A stretch of DNA of 64,000 nt from CAIQQQ01 sp037445025 (GTDB taxonomy: Bacteria > Pseudomonadota > Alphaproteobacteria > Acetobacterales > Acetobacteraceae), in assembly GCA_037445025.1 (NCBI GenBank), contig JBBILI010000023.1, positions 1-64,000 on the forward strand, read 5' to 3'. Made by a program: the position numbers and the translations under genes. The notes under the pieces are model-generated. The model did not search any database, was not told the origin of the DNA, and saw nothing but the letters and a program-made list of their open reading frames with translations. Of the stretch, positions 1 to 8,342 are shown in pieces (the stretch's first letter is position 1; each line of letters opens with the position of its first letter).

Positions 1-195
1 TCGGCCCAGGGTGACGTGCTGAACCTGCATGCGGCGCTGGCGGCGGGCAGCACGGTCTCGGCCACGACGACGGCGACCGACACGGTGCTGTCGATCACCC
101 CGTCTGGCGGCAGCCCGAGCGTGGTGGCGGATCTGCACGGCACCGGCGGGGCGTCGCTGGCGACGTTGCTGGCGGGCCACAGCGTGGTGGTGTGA
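1..195 (+). CDS. C-terminal fragment of a probable type I-secreted protein
   Basis: The reading frame is open from the first base and ends with TGA, so only the last 64 residues are in the window. The peptide is small, acidic and rich in Gly, Ala, Thr and Val, with the pattern GDVLNLHAAL, then VVADLHGTGG, then LATLLAGHSVVV at the very end. Alternating hydrophobic and Asp/Gly-rich segments of this kind are typical of the C-terminal secretion domain of RTX-type proteins exported by type I (ABC/MFP/TolC) systems. No nonapeptide calcium repeats are visible because the rest of the gene lies upstream. The assignment rests on C-terminal composition and is moderate. Confidence 0.55.
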   Translation, partial: SAQGDVLNLHAALAAGSTVSATTTATDTVLSITPSGGSPSVVADLHGTGGASLATLLAGHSVVV

Positions 196-232
196 TCCTC
201 CGGCGCCTGATTGATCTAGCGCAATGACGGCG

Positions 233-260
233 GGCCCCGATCCTGGGCAGGATCGGGGCC
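233..260 (+). terminator. Strong hairpin after the secreted-protein gene
   Basis: A perfect 12-bp GC-rich inverted repeat (GGCCCCGATCCT / AGGATCGGGGCC) with a GGGC loop lies 38 bases after the TGA of the first gene and 40 bases before the CBS-protein start. There is no T-tract, so it may be a factor-dependent or structural terminator rather than a classical intrinsic one. Confidence 0.5.
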
Positions 261-299
261 AAGGTCGTTCAATGGCCGGTCAACAGGGAAGACAAGCCG

Positions 300-764
300 A
301 TGTTCCGTGATTCCAGCCTGATCGCGTCTGACATCATGACCCGCGGCATCGCCGTGGTGCATGCCTATGCCAGGCTGCGCGACGTGGCCAAGATGATGGT
401 GGACCGTCATGTCAGCGGGCTGCCGGTGGTGGATGCTGATGGCAACGTGGTGGGCGTGGTCAGCGAGGCGGATCTCATCCGCAGCGATGACGTGACCGAG
501 AAGCGGCACGACTGGTGGCTGCATGTGCTGGCGGATGGGTATCAGCTGGCGCCGGAGTTTCTGATGGCGATCAACGAGAGCGAGCGGCCGGTCTCGGCGG
601 TGATGCATTCGGAGGTGATCAGCGTGTCGCCGCAGGCGTCGCTGCATGAGGTGTCGACGTTCATGTCCAAGCACAATGTGAAGCGTGTGCTGGTGATCGA
701 TGACGGGAAGCTGGTGGGGATTGTCAGCCGGACGGATCTGATTCGGGCGATGGCCAGGGCGTAG
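300..764 (+). CDS. Two-CBS-domain protein
   Basis: This 154-aa cytosolic protein consists almost entirely of a tandem CBS (Bateman) module. CBS1 covers about residues 10-65 (TRGIAVVHAYARL, then LPVVDADGNVVGVVSEADLI). CBS2 covers about 100-152 (SEVISVSPQASL, then VKRVLVIDDGKLVGIVSRTDLI). Such modules bind adenine nucleotides and act as energy or ionic-strength sensors. No catalytic, BON or transporter domain is fused, so the partner is unknown. The ATG is preceded by an agggaag Shine-Dalgarno-like stretch. It appears monocistronic and is followed directly by a dispersed repeat element. Confidence 0.9.
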   Translation: MFRDSSLIASDIMTRGIAVVHAYARLRDVAKMMVDRHVSGLPVVDADGNVVGVVSEADLIRSDDVTEKRHDWWLHVLADGYQLAPEFLMAINESERPVSAVMHSEVISVSPQASLHEVSTFMSKHNVKRVLVIDDGKLVGIVSRTDLIRAMARA

Positions 765-895
765 GAAGGAAGGACTTCTTTTTCTGAAGAAAAAGAAGCA
801 AAAAGACTTTTATTCGTTTGAGCGGACCTCTCTCCGGAGCGGGGCGCCAGCCAAATGAAAGTTTTTTGGTTCTTTTTTTCAAAAAAGAACCTCTT
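765..895 (+). repeat. Dispersed double-hairpin repeat, copy 1 (full)
   Basis: Full-length copy, starting at the base after the CBS-protein stop and ending at the stop codon of the convergent mrp gene. The left hairpin is GACTTCTTTTTCTGAAG followed by its complement; the right hairpin is GGTTCTTTTTTTC followed by AAAAAAGAACC. Between them, an inner inverted repeat (CAAAAAGACTTTTATTC ... AATGAAAGTTTTTTG) encloses a conserved core, GCGGACCTCTCTCCGGAG. Ten related copies occur elsewhere in the window. Here it could act as a bidirectional terminator between convergent genes. Confidence 0.85.
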
Positions 896-1979
896 AATCG
901 ATAACGATCTTGGGCCCCTTCACCACCGGCTGCGCCACCTTCTCCCAAAGCCTTCGGGCGATGGCGCCGAACGCCTTCGCCGCCGGCCCGTCCGGATCGA
1001 TCGCCACGATCGGCGTGCCGGCGTCGGACGCGGTGCGGATGTCGCGCAGCAGCGGCACTTCGCCGAGGAATTCGGTGCCGAGCCGGGCCGCCTCGGCGCG
1101 GGCGCCGCCGTGGCCGAAGATGTGGGATTCGTGGCCGCAATTCGGGCAGGCAAAGAAGCTCATGTTCTCGATCAGGCCGAGCACCGGCACCTGGGTGCGT
1201 TCGAACATGCGCACGCCGCGGCGGGCGTCGATCAGCGCGATGTCCTGTGGGGTGGAGACGATGACCGCCCCGGCGAGGGAGACGCGCTGGGCCATGGTGA
1301 GCTGGGCGTCGCCGGTGCCGGGCGGCATGTCGACGATCATGATGTCGAGCCGGCCCCATTCGACCTGGCCCATCATCTGTTCGAGTGCGCCCATGACCAT
1401 GGGGCCGCGCCAGATCATGGGGGTCTCCTCCTCGACGAGGAAGCCGATGGACATGGCCTGCAGGCCCCAGGCCTGGAGCGGGATCATGCGGTCGCCGCGG
1501 ACCTCGGGCTTGCGGGACAGGCCGAGCATGCGCGGCAGGGAGGGGCCGTAGATGTCGGCGTCGAGCAGGCCCACGCGCAGGCCCATCTGGGCGAGGGCGA
1601 CGGCGAGGTTGACGGCGGTGGTGGACTTGCCGACGCCGCCCTTGCCGCTGGCGACGGCGACGATGGCGCCGACGCCGGGGAGCAGGAGGGGTTTGTCGGC
1701 TGGCTTCGGCGGCGCTGCCTTGGCGGGGGCGGCCTTGGTGGTCAGCACCACGGTGACGTTCTGCACGCCGGGGACGGCGGCGATGGCGTTTTCGGCGGCC
1801 AGGCGCACCGGCTCCATGGCGGCGGCGCGGGCGCGGTCGGTGAGCAGGCTGACATGGACGAGGCCGGCTTTGGTCTCCACGCCCTCCACCAGACCGGCGG
1901 ACACCAGGTCTCGGCCGGTCTGCGGATCGATCACGCGGGCCAGTGCGGCGCGCAGCGAGTCCGGGGTGGGCTGGGGCAT
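894..1979 (-). CDS. mrp: Mrp/ApbC family iron-sulfur carrier ATPase
   Basis: This 361-aa Mrp/NBP35-type P-loop ATPase carries and transfers Fe-S clusters to apoproteins in the cytosol. The N-terminal ~90 residues form a MIP18/DUF59-like domain (LRAALARVIDPQTGRDLV). An Ala/Pro/Lys linker follows, then the ATPase with deviant Walker A GKGGVGKST near residue 113, LLDADIYGPSLP, and VDMPPGTGD. The CPNCGHES stretch provides the CxxC that holds the bridging cluster in the dimer. The start is the ATG giving MPQPTPDS; longer in-frame upstream extensions run into the hflK promoter region. It is divergent from hflK, and its TAA lies at the edge of repeat copy 1. Confidence 0.93.
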   Translation of the reverse strand: MPQPTPDSLRAALARVIDPQTGRDLVSAGLVEGVETKAGLVHVSLLTDRARAAAMEPVRLAAENAIAAVPGVQNVTVVLTTKAAPAKAAPPKPADKPLLLPGVGAIVAVASGKGGVGKSTTAVNLAVALAQMGLRVGLLDADIYGPSLPRMLGLSRKPEVRGDRMIPLQAWGLQAMSIGFLVEEETPMIWRGPMVMGALEQMMGQVEWGRLDIMIVDMPPGTGDAQLTMAQRVSLAGAVIVSTPQDIALIDARRGVRMFERTQVPVLGLIENMSFFACPNCGHESHIFGHGGARAEAARLGTEFLGEVPLLRDIRTASDAGTPIVAIDPDGPAAKAFGAIARRLWEKVAQPVVKGPKIVID

Positions 1980-2113
1980 TGGCTTGAAAACCTCTGGCTT
2001 GCGGTCAATATGCACTCTGCCCGCGATATGGCGGAGCCGCGTCGCTGTGCCAATGGCGGACGGACCACCTCCGCCATGCACAGGCGGACGAAACTCAGGA
2101 GCGGCCCAACACG

Positions 2114-3448
2114 ATGCCTTGGAACACTGGCGGCCCGGACAACGGGGCCGGAGATCCGCCGCCGCCCAAAGGCATCCCCCCACGCGGTACTGGCCCTGAC
2201 GCCAACGGGACGAACCCGTGGGGCGTGCCGCCGCAGGACAACGAGAAGCGCGCCCGGCCGGAGCCGGGCAATCGGGGGCCGTGGGGCAGCGGGCCCGGCG
2301 GCGGCGGGCAGCCGCCGGATATCGATGAGCTGATCGCCAAGGCGCAGGATTTCATCCGCGGCATGCTGCCGCCGGGCTTGGGCGGCGGGCGGCCGCGCGG
2401 ACCCGGTGGGCGCGGCGGCGGCGGATCGCCCAGCTTCGGCGGGCTGGGGCTGCGCGGGGCCGGGTTCCTGGTGCTGGTGGCGGCCGGCGTGTGGCTGGCC
2501 AGCGGGTTCTACCGGGTGCAGCCGGACGAGCAGGGCGTGGTGCTGCGCTTCGGCGCGTTCGATCGCACCACCCTGCCCGGCCTCAACTACCATCTGCCCT
2601 GGCCGATCGAGACGGTGGAACGTCCGGCGGTGACGCGGATCAACCGGGTGGATATCGGCTACCGCTCGGGCAGCGGCGATGCGCGCACGGTGACCGGGCG
2701 GGACACGCCTTCGCTGGATATCGGTGCCGAGAGCCTGATGCTGACCGGCGATGAGAACATCATCGACATCAACTTCGCGGTGTTCTGGCGCATCCGCGAT
2801 GCGGGGCAGTATCTGTTCAACACGCGCAACCCAGATATCACCGTGAAATCGGCCGCGGAATCGGTGATGCGCGAAGTGATCGGGCGCACGCCGATCACGC
2901 CGGCGTTGACCGATGCGCGGGCGCAGATCGAGGTGGCGGTGACCAAGGGGGTGCAGGCGATGCTCGACCAGTACGGGTCGGGCGTGGAGATCACCCAGGT
3001 GCAGCTGCAGAAGGTGGATCCGCCGACGGCGGTGATCGAGAGCTTCCGCGATGTGCAGCGGGCGAACACCGATGCCGACCGGATGCGCAACGAGGCCGAG
3101 AGCTACCGTAACGACATCGTGCCGCGGGCGCGCGGCGAGGCGGCACAGCTGACCGCCGAGGCGGACGGCGCGCGGCAGGCCTCGATCGCGGAGGCGACCG
3201 GGCAGGCGCAGCGCTTCCTGTCGGTGCTCAACGCCTACAACGTCGCCAAGGACGTGACGATGAAGCGGCTCTACATCGAGACGATGCAGGGCATTCTGGC
3301 GGCGACGCCCACGACGATCGTCGACAGCGCGCTGAAGGGCATTCTGCCGGTGTTCCCCGGCACCGATGCCACCCGCGCGCTGCAGGCCCCTGCCCCGGCC
3401 ACAGCCCCGCTCAACCCGCCGCTGCCGAACCGGACACCCACACGATGA
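2114..3448 (+). CDS. hflK: FtsH protease modulator HflK
   Basis: This SPFH/band-7 protein forms, with HflC, the large periplasmic cage that encloses and regulates the FtsH AAA protease. Residues 1-115 are an unusually Pro/Gly-rich cytosolic tail (many GPGG-like stretches). One transmembrane helix follows at about 116-135 (GFLVLVAAGVWLASGFY). The SPFH domain starts at VQPDEQGVVLRFGAF, and a charged helical region (ANTDADRMRNEAESYRNDI) precedes a Pro-rich end. The length of 444 aa is normal for alphaproteobacteria. The stop overlaps the hflC ATG by four bases, which points to translational coupling. Confidence 0.95.
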   Translation: MPWNTGGPDNGAGDPPPPKGIPPRGTGPDANGTNPWGVPPQDNEKRARPEPGNRGPWGSGPGGGGQPPDIDELIAKAQDFIRGMLPPGLGGGRPRGPGGRGGGGSPSFGGLGLRGAGFLVLVAAGVWLASGFYRVQPDEQGVVLRFGAFDRTTLPGLNYHLPWPIETVERPAVTRINRVDIGYRSGSGDARTVTGRDTPSLDIGAESLMLTGDENIIDINFAVFWRIRDAGQYLFNTRNPDITVKSAAESVMREVIGRTPITPALTDARAQIEVAVTKGVQAMLDQYGSGVEITQVQLQKVDPPTAVIESFRDVQRANTDADRMRNEAESYRNDIVPRARGEAAQLTAEADGARQASIAEATGQAQRFLSVLNAYNVAKDVTMKRLYIETMQGILAATPTTIVDSALKGILPVFPGTDATRALQAPAPATAPLNPPLPNRTPTR

Positions 3449-4320
3449 ACCGCTTCACGCTTTCCGCCGTCGCGGGCCTGCTGGTGATCCTGGTCATCGG
3501 CGCCTCCTCGCTGTTCACCGTGGGCCAGACCGAGCAGGTGCTGATCACGCAGTTCGGCCAGCCGATCCGGGTCATCACCAGCCCTGGGCTGCACGCCAAG
3601 ATTCCGCTGGTGCAGACGGTGATCACCTTCGACCGGCGGCTGCTCGACTACGAGCTGCCGCCGGAGGAGGTGATTCTGGGCGATCAGCGCCGGCTGATCG
3701 TGGACAGTTTCACGCGGTTTCGCATCACCAACGCGCTGCAGTATTTCCAGGCGGTGGGCGGCACCGAGGATGGCATTCGCGGGCGGCTCAACTCGGTGGT
3801 GTCGTCCTCGCTGCGGCGGGTGCTGGGCAACGAGCAGCTGCTCAACGTGCTGTCCTCGCAGCGTGACCGGATCATGAAGCTGATCCGTGATCAGGTGAAC
3901 ACGGAGATGAAGAGCTTCGGCGTATCGGTGGAGGATGTGCGCATCCGCCGCGCCGATCTGCCGGATGAGAACACGCAGGCGATTCTGCAGCGCATGCAGT
4001 CGGAACGCGAGCGGATCGCGCGGCAGGCGCGGGCGGAGGGGGCCGAGGCGTCGCAGCGCATCCGCGCGGATGCGGAGCGGGAGCGGACGGTGCTGCTGGC
4101 CGATGCGCGGGCGACGGCGGACAAGCTGCGCGGGCTTGGCGAGGCGCAGGCCATTGCCATCTATGCCGACGCGTTCCAGCGCGATCCGCATTTCTTTGAG
4201 GTGTGGCGCACGCTGCAGGCGTATCGTGACGCCTTCGCCAAGGGGACTGCGCGGCTGGTGCTGTCGCCGGACAACGACTTCCTGAAAATGCTGCGTGAAG
4301 AGCCGAAGCCGACCCCATGA
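3445..4320 (+). CDS. hflC: FtsH protease modulator HflC
   Basis: This 291-aa partner of HflK has an N-terminal signal-anchor helix (residues ~5-24, LSAVAGLLVILVIGASSLFTV). The SPFH domain follows (TEQVLITQFGQPIRVI), then a long Arg/Ala/Glu-rich helix (SERERIARQARAEGAE). The family motif YADAFQRDPHFFEVWRTL is near the C-terminus. It is expected to face the periplasm in the HflKC-FtsH complex. It overlaps hflK upstream and the protease frame downstream, so the three genes form one operon. Confidence 0.95.
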   Translation: MNRFTLSAVAGLLVILVIGASSLFTVGQTEQVLITQFGQPIRVITSPGLHAKIPLVQTVITFDRRLLDYELPPEEVILGDQRRLIVDSFTRFRITNALQYFQAVGGTEDGIRGRLNSVVSSSLRRVLGNEQLLNVLSSQRDRIMKLIRDQVNTEMKSFGVSVEDVRIRRADLPDENTQAILQRMQSERERIARQARAEGAEASQRIRADAERERTVLLADARATADKLRGLGEAQAIAIYADAFQRDPHFFEVWRTLQAYRDAFAKGTARLVLSPDNDFLKMLREEPKPTP

Positions 4321-4346
4321 CACGCTCCACCCAAGGACCAACGCCC

Positions 4347-5855
4347 ATGCTGCAGGCCTCCACAAGTCTGATCCGTGCCGGCCTGCTGGCGGCCACGCTG
4401 CTGATCGCCCCGGCCGCGGCGTTCGCAGCGCCGCCGCCGGACGGGTTTGCCGATCTGGCGGAGCGGCTGCTGCCCTCGGTGGTCAGCATCACTTCGGTGA
4501 AGATCGCCAAATCGGGCGATGTGGCGGGTGGGCCGGACATGCCGAACCTGCCGTTCCCGCCGGGTTCGCCGATGGACAAGCTGTTCCGCGATTTCATGGA
4601 CAAGAACCGCAAGGCCACGCCGGGCTCGCCGCCGCATGAGGACGAGCGGCGGCAGACGGCGCTGGGGTCGGGCTTCATCATCGATCCGTCGGGCTACATC
4701 GTCACCAACAACCATGTGATCGAGGATGCCAACGAGATCACCGCGACGCTGGAGGACGGCACGACGCTGAAGGCCACGCTGGTGGGCACCGACACTTTGG
4801 TGGATCTGGCGCTGCTGAAGGTGGTGTCGGACAAGCCGCTGCCGGCGGTGCCGTTTGGCGACAGCAACAAGGAGCGGGTGGGCGACTGGGTGATCGCGAT
4901 CGGCAATCCGCTGGGGCTGTCGAGCACGGTGACGGCGGGGATCGTCTCGGCGCGGGGGCGCGACATCAAGCAGGGGCGGTATGACGATTTCATTCAGACC
5001 GATGCCTCGATCAACCAGGGCAATTCCGGCGGGCCGCTGTTCAACATGTCGGGCGAGTTGATCGGCATCAACACGGCCATCCTGTCGCGTTCGGGCGGGT
5101 CGATCGGGCTGGGGTTCTCGATTCCGTCCAACCAGGCGAAGAACGTGATCACGCAGCTGCGTGAGTTCGGGCATACGCGGCGGGGCTGGCTGGGGGTGAA
5201 GATCCAGCAGGTGACGCCGGACATGACGGAGAGTTTCGGCCTCAAGGAGCCGACCGGGGCGCTGATCGCCAGTGCTGATGAGAACGGGCCGGCGGCGGCC
5301 GCCAAGATCAAGGGCGGTGACATCATCCTGCGGTTCAACGGCACGGACATCAAGGAGATGAAGAATCTGCCGCGCATCGTGGCGGACACGCCGGTGGGCA
5401 AGCAGGTGCCTGTTGTGGTTTGGCGCGAGGGCAAGGAGGTCACGCTCAACGTGACGCTGGGCGAGCTGCCGGATGACACCAAGCAGGTGCTGGCGTCCAC
5501 CAATCCGACGGCGCCGGCGCCGGTGCAGCCGACGGAGCTGGCTGGCATCGGCATGAAGATCGGCGCGATCACCTCGGACATGCGCGACAAGTTCCAGCTT
5601 TCGGCGGATCAGAAGGGTGTGCTGATCACGGATGTGACGCCGGGTTCGGCTGCGGCCGACAAGGGGCTGAAGCCGGGGGATGTGATTGTCGAGGTGCAGC
5701 AGGAGGAGGTTGCATCGCCGGCGGATGTGACGACGCGGGTGGAGAAGTTTCGCAAGGCGGGACGGCGTTCGGTGCTGATGCTGATCCAGACCAGCGATGG
5801 TCTGCACTGGGTGCCGTTGTCGCTGACGGCGGCGCCGAAGGGGCAGCCGGGGTAA
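4347..5855 (+). CDS. degP: Periplasmic serine endoprotease DegP/HtrA (Do family)
   Basis: This secreted trypsin-like protease/chaperone carries out envelope quality control. A signal peptide (about 28 residues, cleavage near AFA-APP) is followed by the protease domain. Its catalytic triad is visible as TNNHVIED (His), TLVDLALLK (Asp) and GNSGGPLF (Ser). Two PDZ domains follow, the first from about RRGWLGVKIQQVT and the second from TELAGIGMKIGAI to the end. A longer frame from an ATG at 4317 overlaps hflC by four bases, but the ATG at 4347 has an aagga ribosome site ten bases upstream and gives a normal signal peptide, so I prefer it. hflK-hflC-protease is a common alphaproteobacterial order. 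Confidence 0.93.
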   Translation: MLQASTSLIRAGLLAATLLIAPAAAFAAPPPDGFADLAERLLPSVVSITSVKIAKSGDVAGGPDMPNLPFPPGSPMDKLFRDFMDKNRKATPGSPPHEDERRQTALGSGFIIDPSGYIVTNNHVIEDANEITATLEDGTTLKATLVGTDTLVDLALLKVVSDKPLPAVPFGDSNKERVGDWVIAIGNPLGLSSTVTAGIVSARGRDIKQGRYDDFIQTDASINQGNSGGPLFNMSGELIGINTAILSRSGGSIGLGFSIPSNQAKNVITQLREFGHTRRGWLGVKIQQVTPDMTESFGLKEPTGALIASADENGPAAAAKIKGGDIILRFNGTDIKEMKNLPRIVADTPVGKQVPVVVWREGKEVTLNVTLGELPDDTKQVLASTNPTAPAPVQPTELAGIGMKIGAITSDMRDKFQLSADQKGVLITDVTPGSAAADKGLKPGDVIVEVQQEEVASPADVTTRVEKFRKAGRRSVLMLIQTSDGLHWVPLSLTAAPKGQPG

Positions 5856-5984
5856 GGAAGCAAGGACTTCTTTTCTGAAGAGAAGAAGCAAAAGACTTTC
5901 AGACGTTTGAGCGGACCTCTCTCCGGAGGAGGGCGTCAGCCGGATGAAAGTTTTTTGGTTCTTTTTTTCAAAAAAGAACCCCTT
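5856..5984 (+). repeat. Dispersed double-hairpin repeat, copy 2 (full)
   Basis: Begins at the base after the degP stop. Left hairpin GACTTCTTTTCTGAAGAG, core GCGGACCTCTCTCCGGAGG followed by agggcgtcagcc, right hairpin GGTTCTTTTTTTC / AAAAAAGAACC. Same orientation as copy 1. It lies between the convergent degP and SDR genes. Confidence 0.85.
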
Positions 5985-6006
5985 GATATCTGTTTCGGTG
6001 GGCTAG

Positions 6007-6037
6007 TACCAACGGTCATGAAGAATGACCGTTGGTA
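6007..6037. repeat. CCAACGG palindrome, copy 1
   Basis: Perfect 13-bp inverted repeat (TACCAACGGTCAT / ATGACCGTTGGTA) around a 5-base loop, 8 bases beyond the SDR stop codon on the minus strand. The same arm occurs near 19.77 kb and 46.16 kb, and a longer relative lies at 19847-19897. It could serve as a terminator for the photolyase operon. Confidence 0.7.
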
Positions 6038-6045
6038 TAACATCA

Positions 6046-6810
6046 TTATGGTTTCGTGCCTCTGGAGAGCAGTGCGTAAAACAGCCGGTGCGGCAGCAGG
6101 GCCAGGATCTGCAGCGGCAGGACCAGCTGCCAGGGGAAGCAGATTTCGAAGCGGCCGCGTTTGAGGCCCTGGACGATGCGGTTGGCGGCGTCGTCGACTT
6201 CCAGCAGGAACGGCATCGGGAAGGTGTTCACCGCTGTCATCGGCGTTTTGACGAAACCCGGATTGATGACGTTGATGGTGACGCCGCGGGGTTTCAGGTC
6301 GAACTTCAGGCTTTCCGCCATGCTGATCAGCGCCGCCTTGGTGGCGCCGTAGGCGACGGCGCGCGGCAGGCCGCGATAGCCGGCGACGGAGGCGACGATG
6401 GCGATCTGGCCGCGGCCGCGGGCGATCATCGGCTTCATCACCGCGTCCAGCCCGTTGGCGGTGCCGATGAGGTTGACGTTGACCATGGTGCGGAAGGCCG
6501 CGAGGTCGAAATCCGCGGCGCCCATCTCCTGCCAGGCGCCGGCGTTGAAGATGGCCAGCGCCACGGGGCGGCCGGCGCGGGCCTCGATGTCGGCCACGAG
6601 GGATTTCATGGCGCCGGCGTCGGTGACGTCACCGGGGGCTGCGAGCAGGCGGCCGGGATGGGCGGCGGCGAGGGCTTCGAGCTTCGTGACGTCGCGGGCG
6701 GTGATGGCGACGGTCCAGCCGTCCTGCAGCAGGCGGAGGGCGACGCCGGCGCCGATGCCGGTGGAGGCGCCGGTGATCCAGGCGATGCCGTCGTTCGGGG
6801 TGGCGGTCAT
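6046..6810 (-). CDS. SDR family NAD(P)-dependent oxidoreductase
   Basis: This 254-aa classical short-chain dehydrogenase has the cofactor glycine motif TGASTGIGAG near residue 12, NAG (FNAGAW) near 90, catalytic Ser in IVASVAGYRG and YGATK as the Tyr-x-x-x-Lys pair. The C-terminal ~30 residues are hydrophobic (LPLQILALLPHRLFYALL) and may associate with the membrane. The ATG overlaps the stop of the photolyase gene (ATGA), so it is the last gene of a coupled three-gene operon. The substrate is unknown. The context suggests a redox step linked to the light- or oxidant-responsive neighbour. Confidence 0.88.
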   Translation of the reverse strand: MTATPNDGIAWITGASTGIGAGVALRLLQDGWTVAITARDVTKLEALAAAHPGRLLAAPGDVTDAGAMKSLVADIEARAGRPVALAIFNAGAWQEMGAADFDLAAFRTMVNVNLIGTANGLDAVMKPMIARGRGQIAIVASVAGYRGLPRAVAYGATKAALISMAESLKFDLKPRGVTINVINPGFVKTPMTAVNTFPMPFLLEVDDAANRIVQGLKRGRFEICFPWQLVLPLQILALLPHRLFYALLSRGTKP

Positions 6811-8342
6811 ACCAGCTCTCCTTGGTCCAGGGCGGTGAGGAAGGCGTCGGCGCGGGCGCGGAGTGCGGCCTGGCGGGATGGGGTCATCTTGCGCCAGGTG
6901 GCCAGCGGCATGGCCATGCGCGGGTTGGGGGCGAACCGGTCGAGATGGCGGGCGATGAAGTCCCAATACAGGGCGTTGAAGGGGCAGGCGCGCGGGCCGG
7001 TCGCGTCCTTCACGTCATAGGCGCAGCCGGTGCAGTGGTCGCTCATTTTGTTGATGTAGGCGCCCGAGGCGGCATAGGGCTTGGAGCCGACGATGCCGCC
7101 ATCGGCGAACAGGGCCATGCCGCGGGTGTTGGGCAGTTCCACCCACTCGTAGGCGTCGGCGTAGACGGCGAGGTACCATTCATCGACCTGGTCGGGGTCG
7201 AGGCCGGCGAGCAGGGCGAAGTTGCCGGTCAGCATCAGGCGCTGGATGTGGTGGGCGTAGGCGTGGCGGGTGGTGCTGTCGATGGCGTCGGCGAGGCAGC
7301 GCATGCGGGTTTCGCCGGTCCAGTAGAAGGCAGGCAGGCGGCGATGGGCGCCGAGCGCGTTGAGGCGGCGGTATTCCGGCATGCGCAGCCAGTAGATGCC
7401 GCGGATGAATTCGCGCCAGCCGAGGATCTGGCGGATGAAGCCCTCGACGGCGTTAAGCGGGGCGAGGCCTTCGGCGAAGGCGCGTTCGGCGCGGCGGCAG
7501 ATGGCCAGCGGATCGAGCAGGCCGAGATTGAGCGAGGTGGAGATCAGGCTGTGGAACAGATGCGGGCTGCCGTGGCGCATCGCGTCCTGCCAGTCGCCGA
7601 ATTCGGGGAGGCGATGGGCCATGAAGTCGTCGAGCGCCGCCTCGGCCTGGGCGGCGGTGACCGGCAGGGCGAAGTTCTGCGGGGTGCCCATGTTGTCGGG
7701 GAACAGGGCGGCGACGAGGGCGATGACCTCGGCGGTGATGGCGTCCGGCGGGAAGCGTGGGATGGCGGGGGTGGCGAGGCGGGCGGGCAGGCGCTTGCGG
7801 TTCTCGGCGTCGAAGTTCCATTTGCCGCCGACCGGTCCGTCCTCGTCGAGCAGGATGGCGTGGCGGTGGCGCATGTCGCGGTAGAAGAATTCCAGGCGCA
7901 GGCCGCGCCGGCCGGCCGCCCAGTCGCGGAAGGTGGCGATGGGGCAGAGGAAGCGGTCATCGGCGCGGATCTCGACGGGGCAGCCGGCGCTGGCGGGCCA
8001 GGCGCGCATGTCGGCGAGCAGGCGGTATTCGCCGGGTTCGGTGGCGACGATGCGGCAGGCTTCCAGTTCGGCCGCGGCCTGCAGCACCTCGGCGCGCAGG
8101 CTGTGGCGGTTGTCGGGGTCGTCGAGCCGGCGGTAGCGCACGGTGATGCCGCCTGCGCGGAGGGCTTCGGCGAAATGGCGCATGGCTGAGAGCACCAGCA
8201 CGATCTTGTGGGTGTGGTGCGGCACATAGCGGCACTCGTCCATCACCTCCGCCATCAGCACCACGTCACCGGGGGCGAGATCGCGCAGGGCGGACAGGCT
8301 GGGGGAGAGCTGGTCGCCCAGCACCAGGCGCAGCGTGGTCAC
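6807..8342 (-). CDS. Iron-sulfur bacterial photolyase/cryptochrome (FeS-BCP, PhrB-like)
   Basis: This 511-aa flavoprotein of the cryptochrome/photolyase-related family starts MTTLRLVLGDQLSPSL, typical of the N-terminal Rossmann-like domain. The C-terminal half carries the FAD-binding helical domain with REFIRGIYW and YAHHIQRLMLTGNFALLAG. Four cysteines fit a 4Fe-4S cluster as in Agrobacterium PhrB: one in MRCLADAI, two in HCTGCAYD and one in ACPFN. The known activity of that group is light-driven repair of 6-4 photoproducts. The GTG start overlaps the TGA of the upstream gene (GTGA), and its own stop overlaps the SDR start, so translation is coupled on both sides. Confidence 0.9.
   Translation of the reverse strand: MTTLRLVLGDQLSPSLSALRDLAPGDVVLMAEVMDECRYVPHHTHKIVLVLSAMRHFAEALRAGGITVRYRRLDDPDNRHSLRAEVLQAAAELEACRIVATEPGEYRLLADMRAWPASAGCPVEIRADDRFLCPIATFRDWAAGRRGLRLEFFYRDMRHRHAILLDEDGPVGGKWNFDAENRKRLPARLATPAIPRFPPDAITAEVIALVAALFPDNMGTPQNFALPVTAAQAEAALDDFMAHRLPEFGDWQDAMRHGSPHLFHSLISTSLNLGLLDPLAICRRAERAFAEGLAPLNAVEGFIRQILGWREFIRGIYWLRMPEYRRLNALGAHRRLPAFYWTGETRMRCLADAIDSTTRHAYAHHIQRLMLTGNFALLAGLDPDQVDEWYLAVYADAYEWVELPNTRGMALFADGGIVGSKPYAASGAYINKMSDHCTGCAYDVKDATGPRACPFNALYWDFIARHLDRFAPNPRMAMPLATWRKMTPSRQAALRARADAFLTALDQGELV

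Noticed and set aside
5990..6045. Insertion sequence ends around the palindrome at 6 kb
   Set aside because: No transposase frame and no target-site duplication is visible; only the palindrome itself is present.
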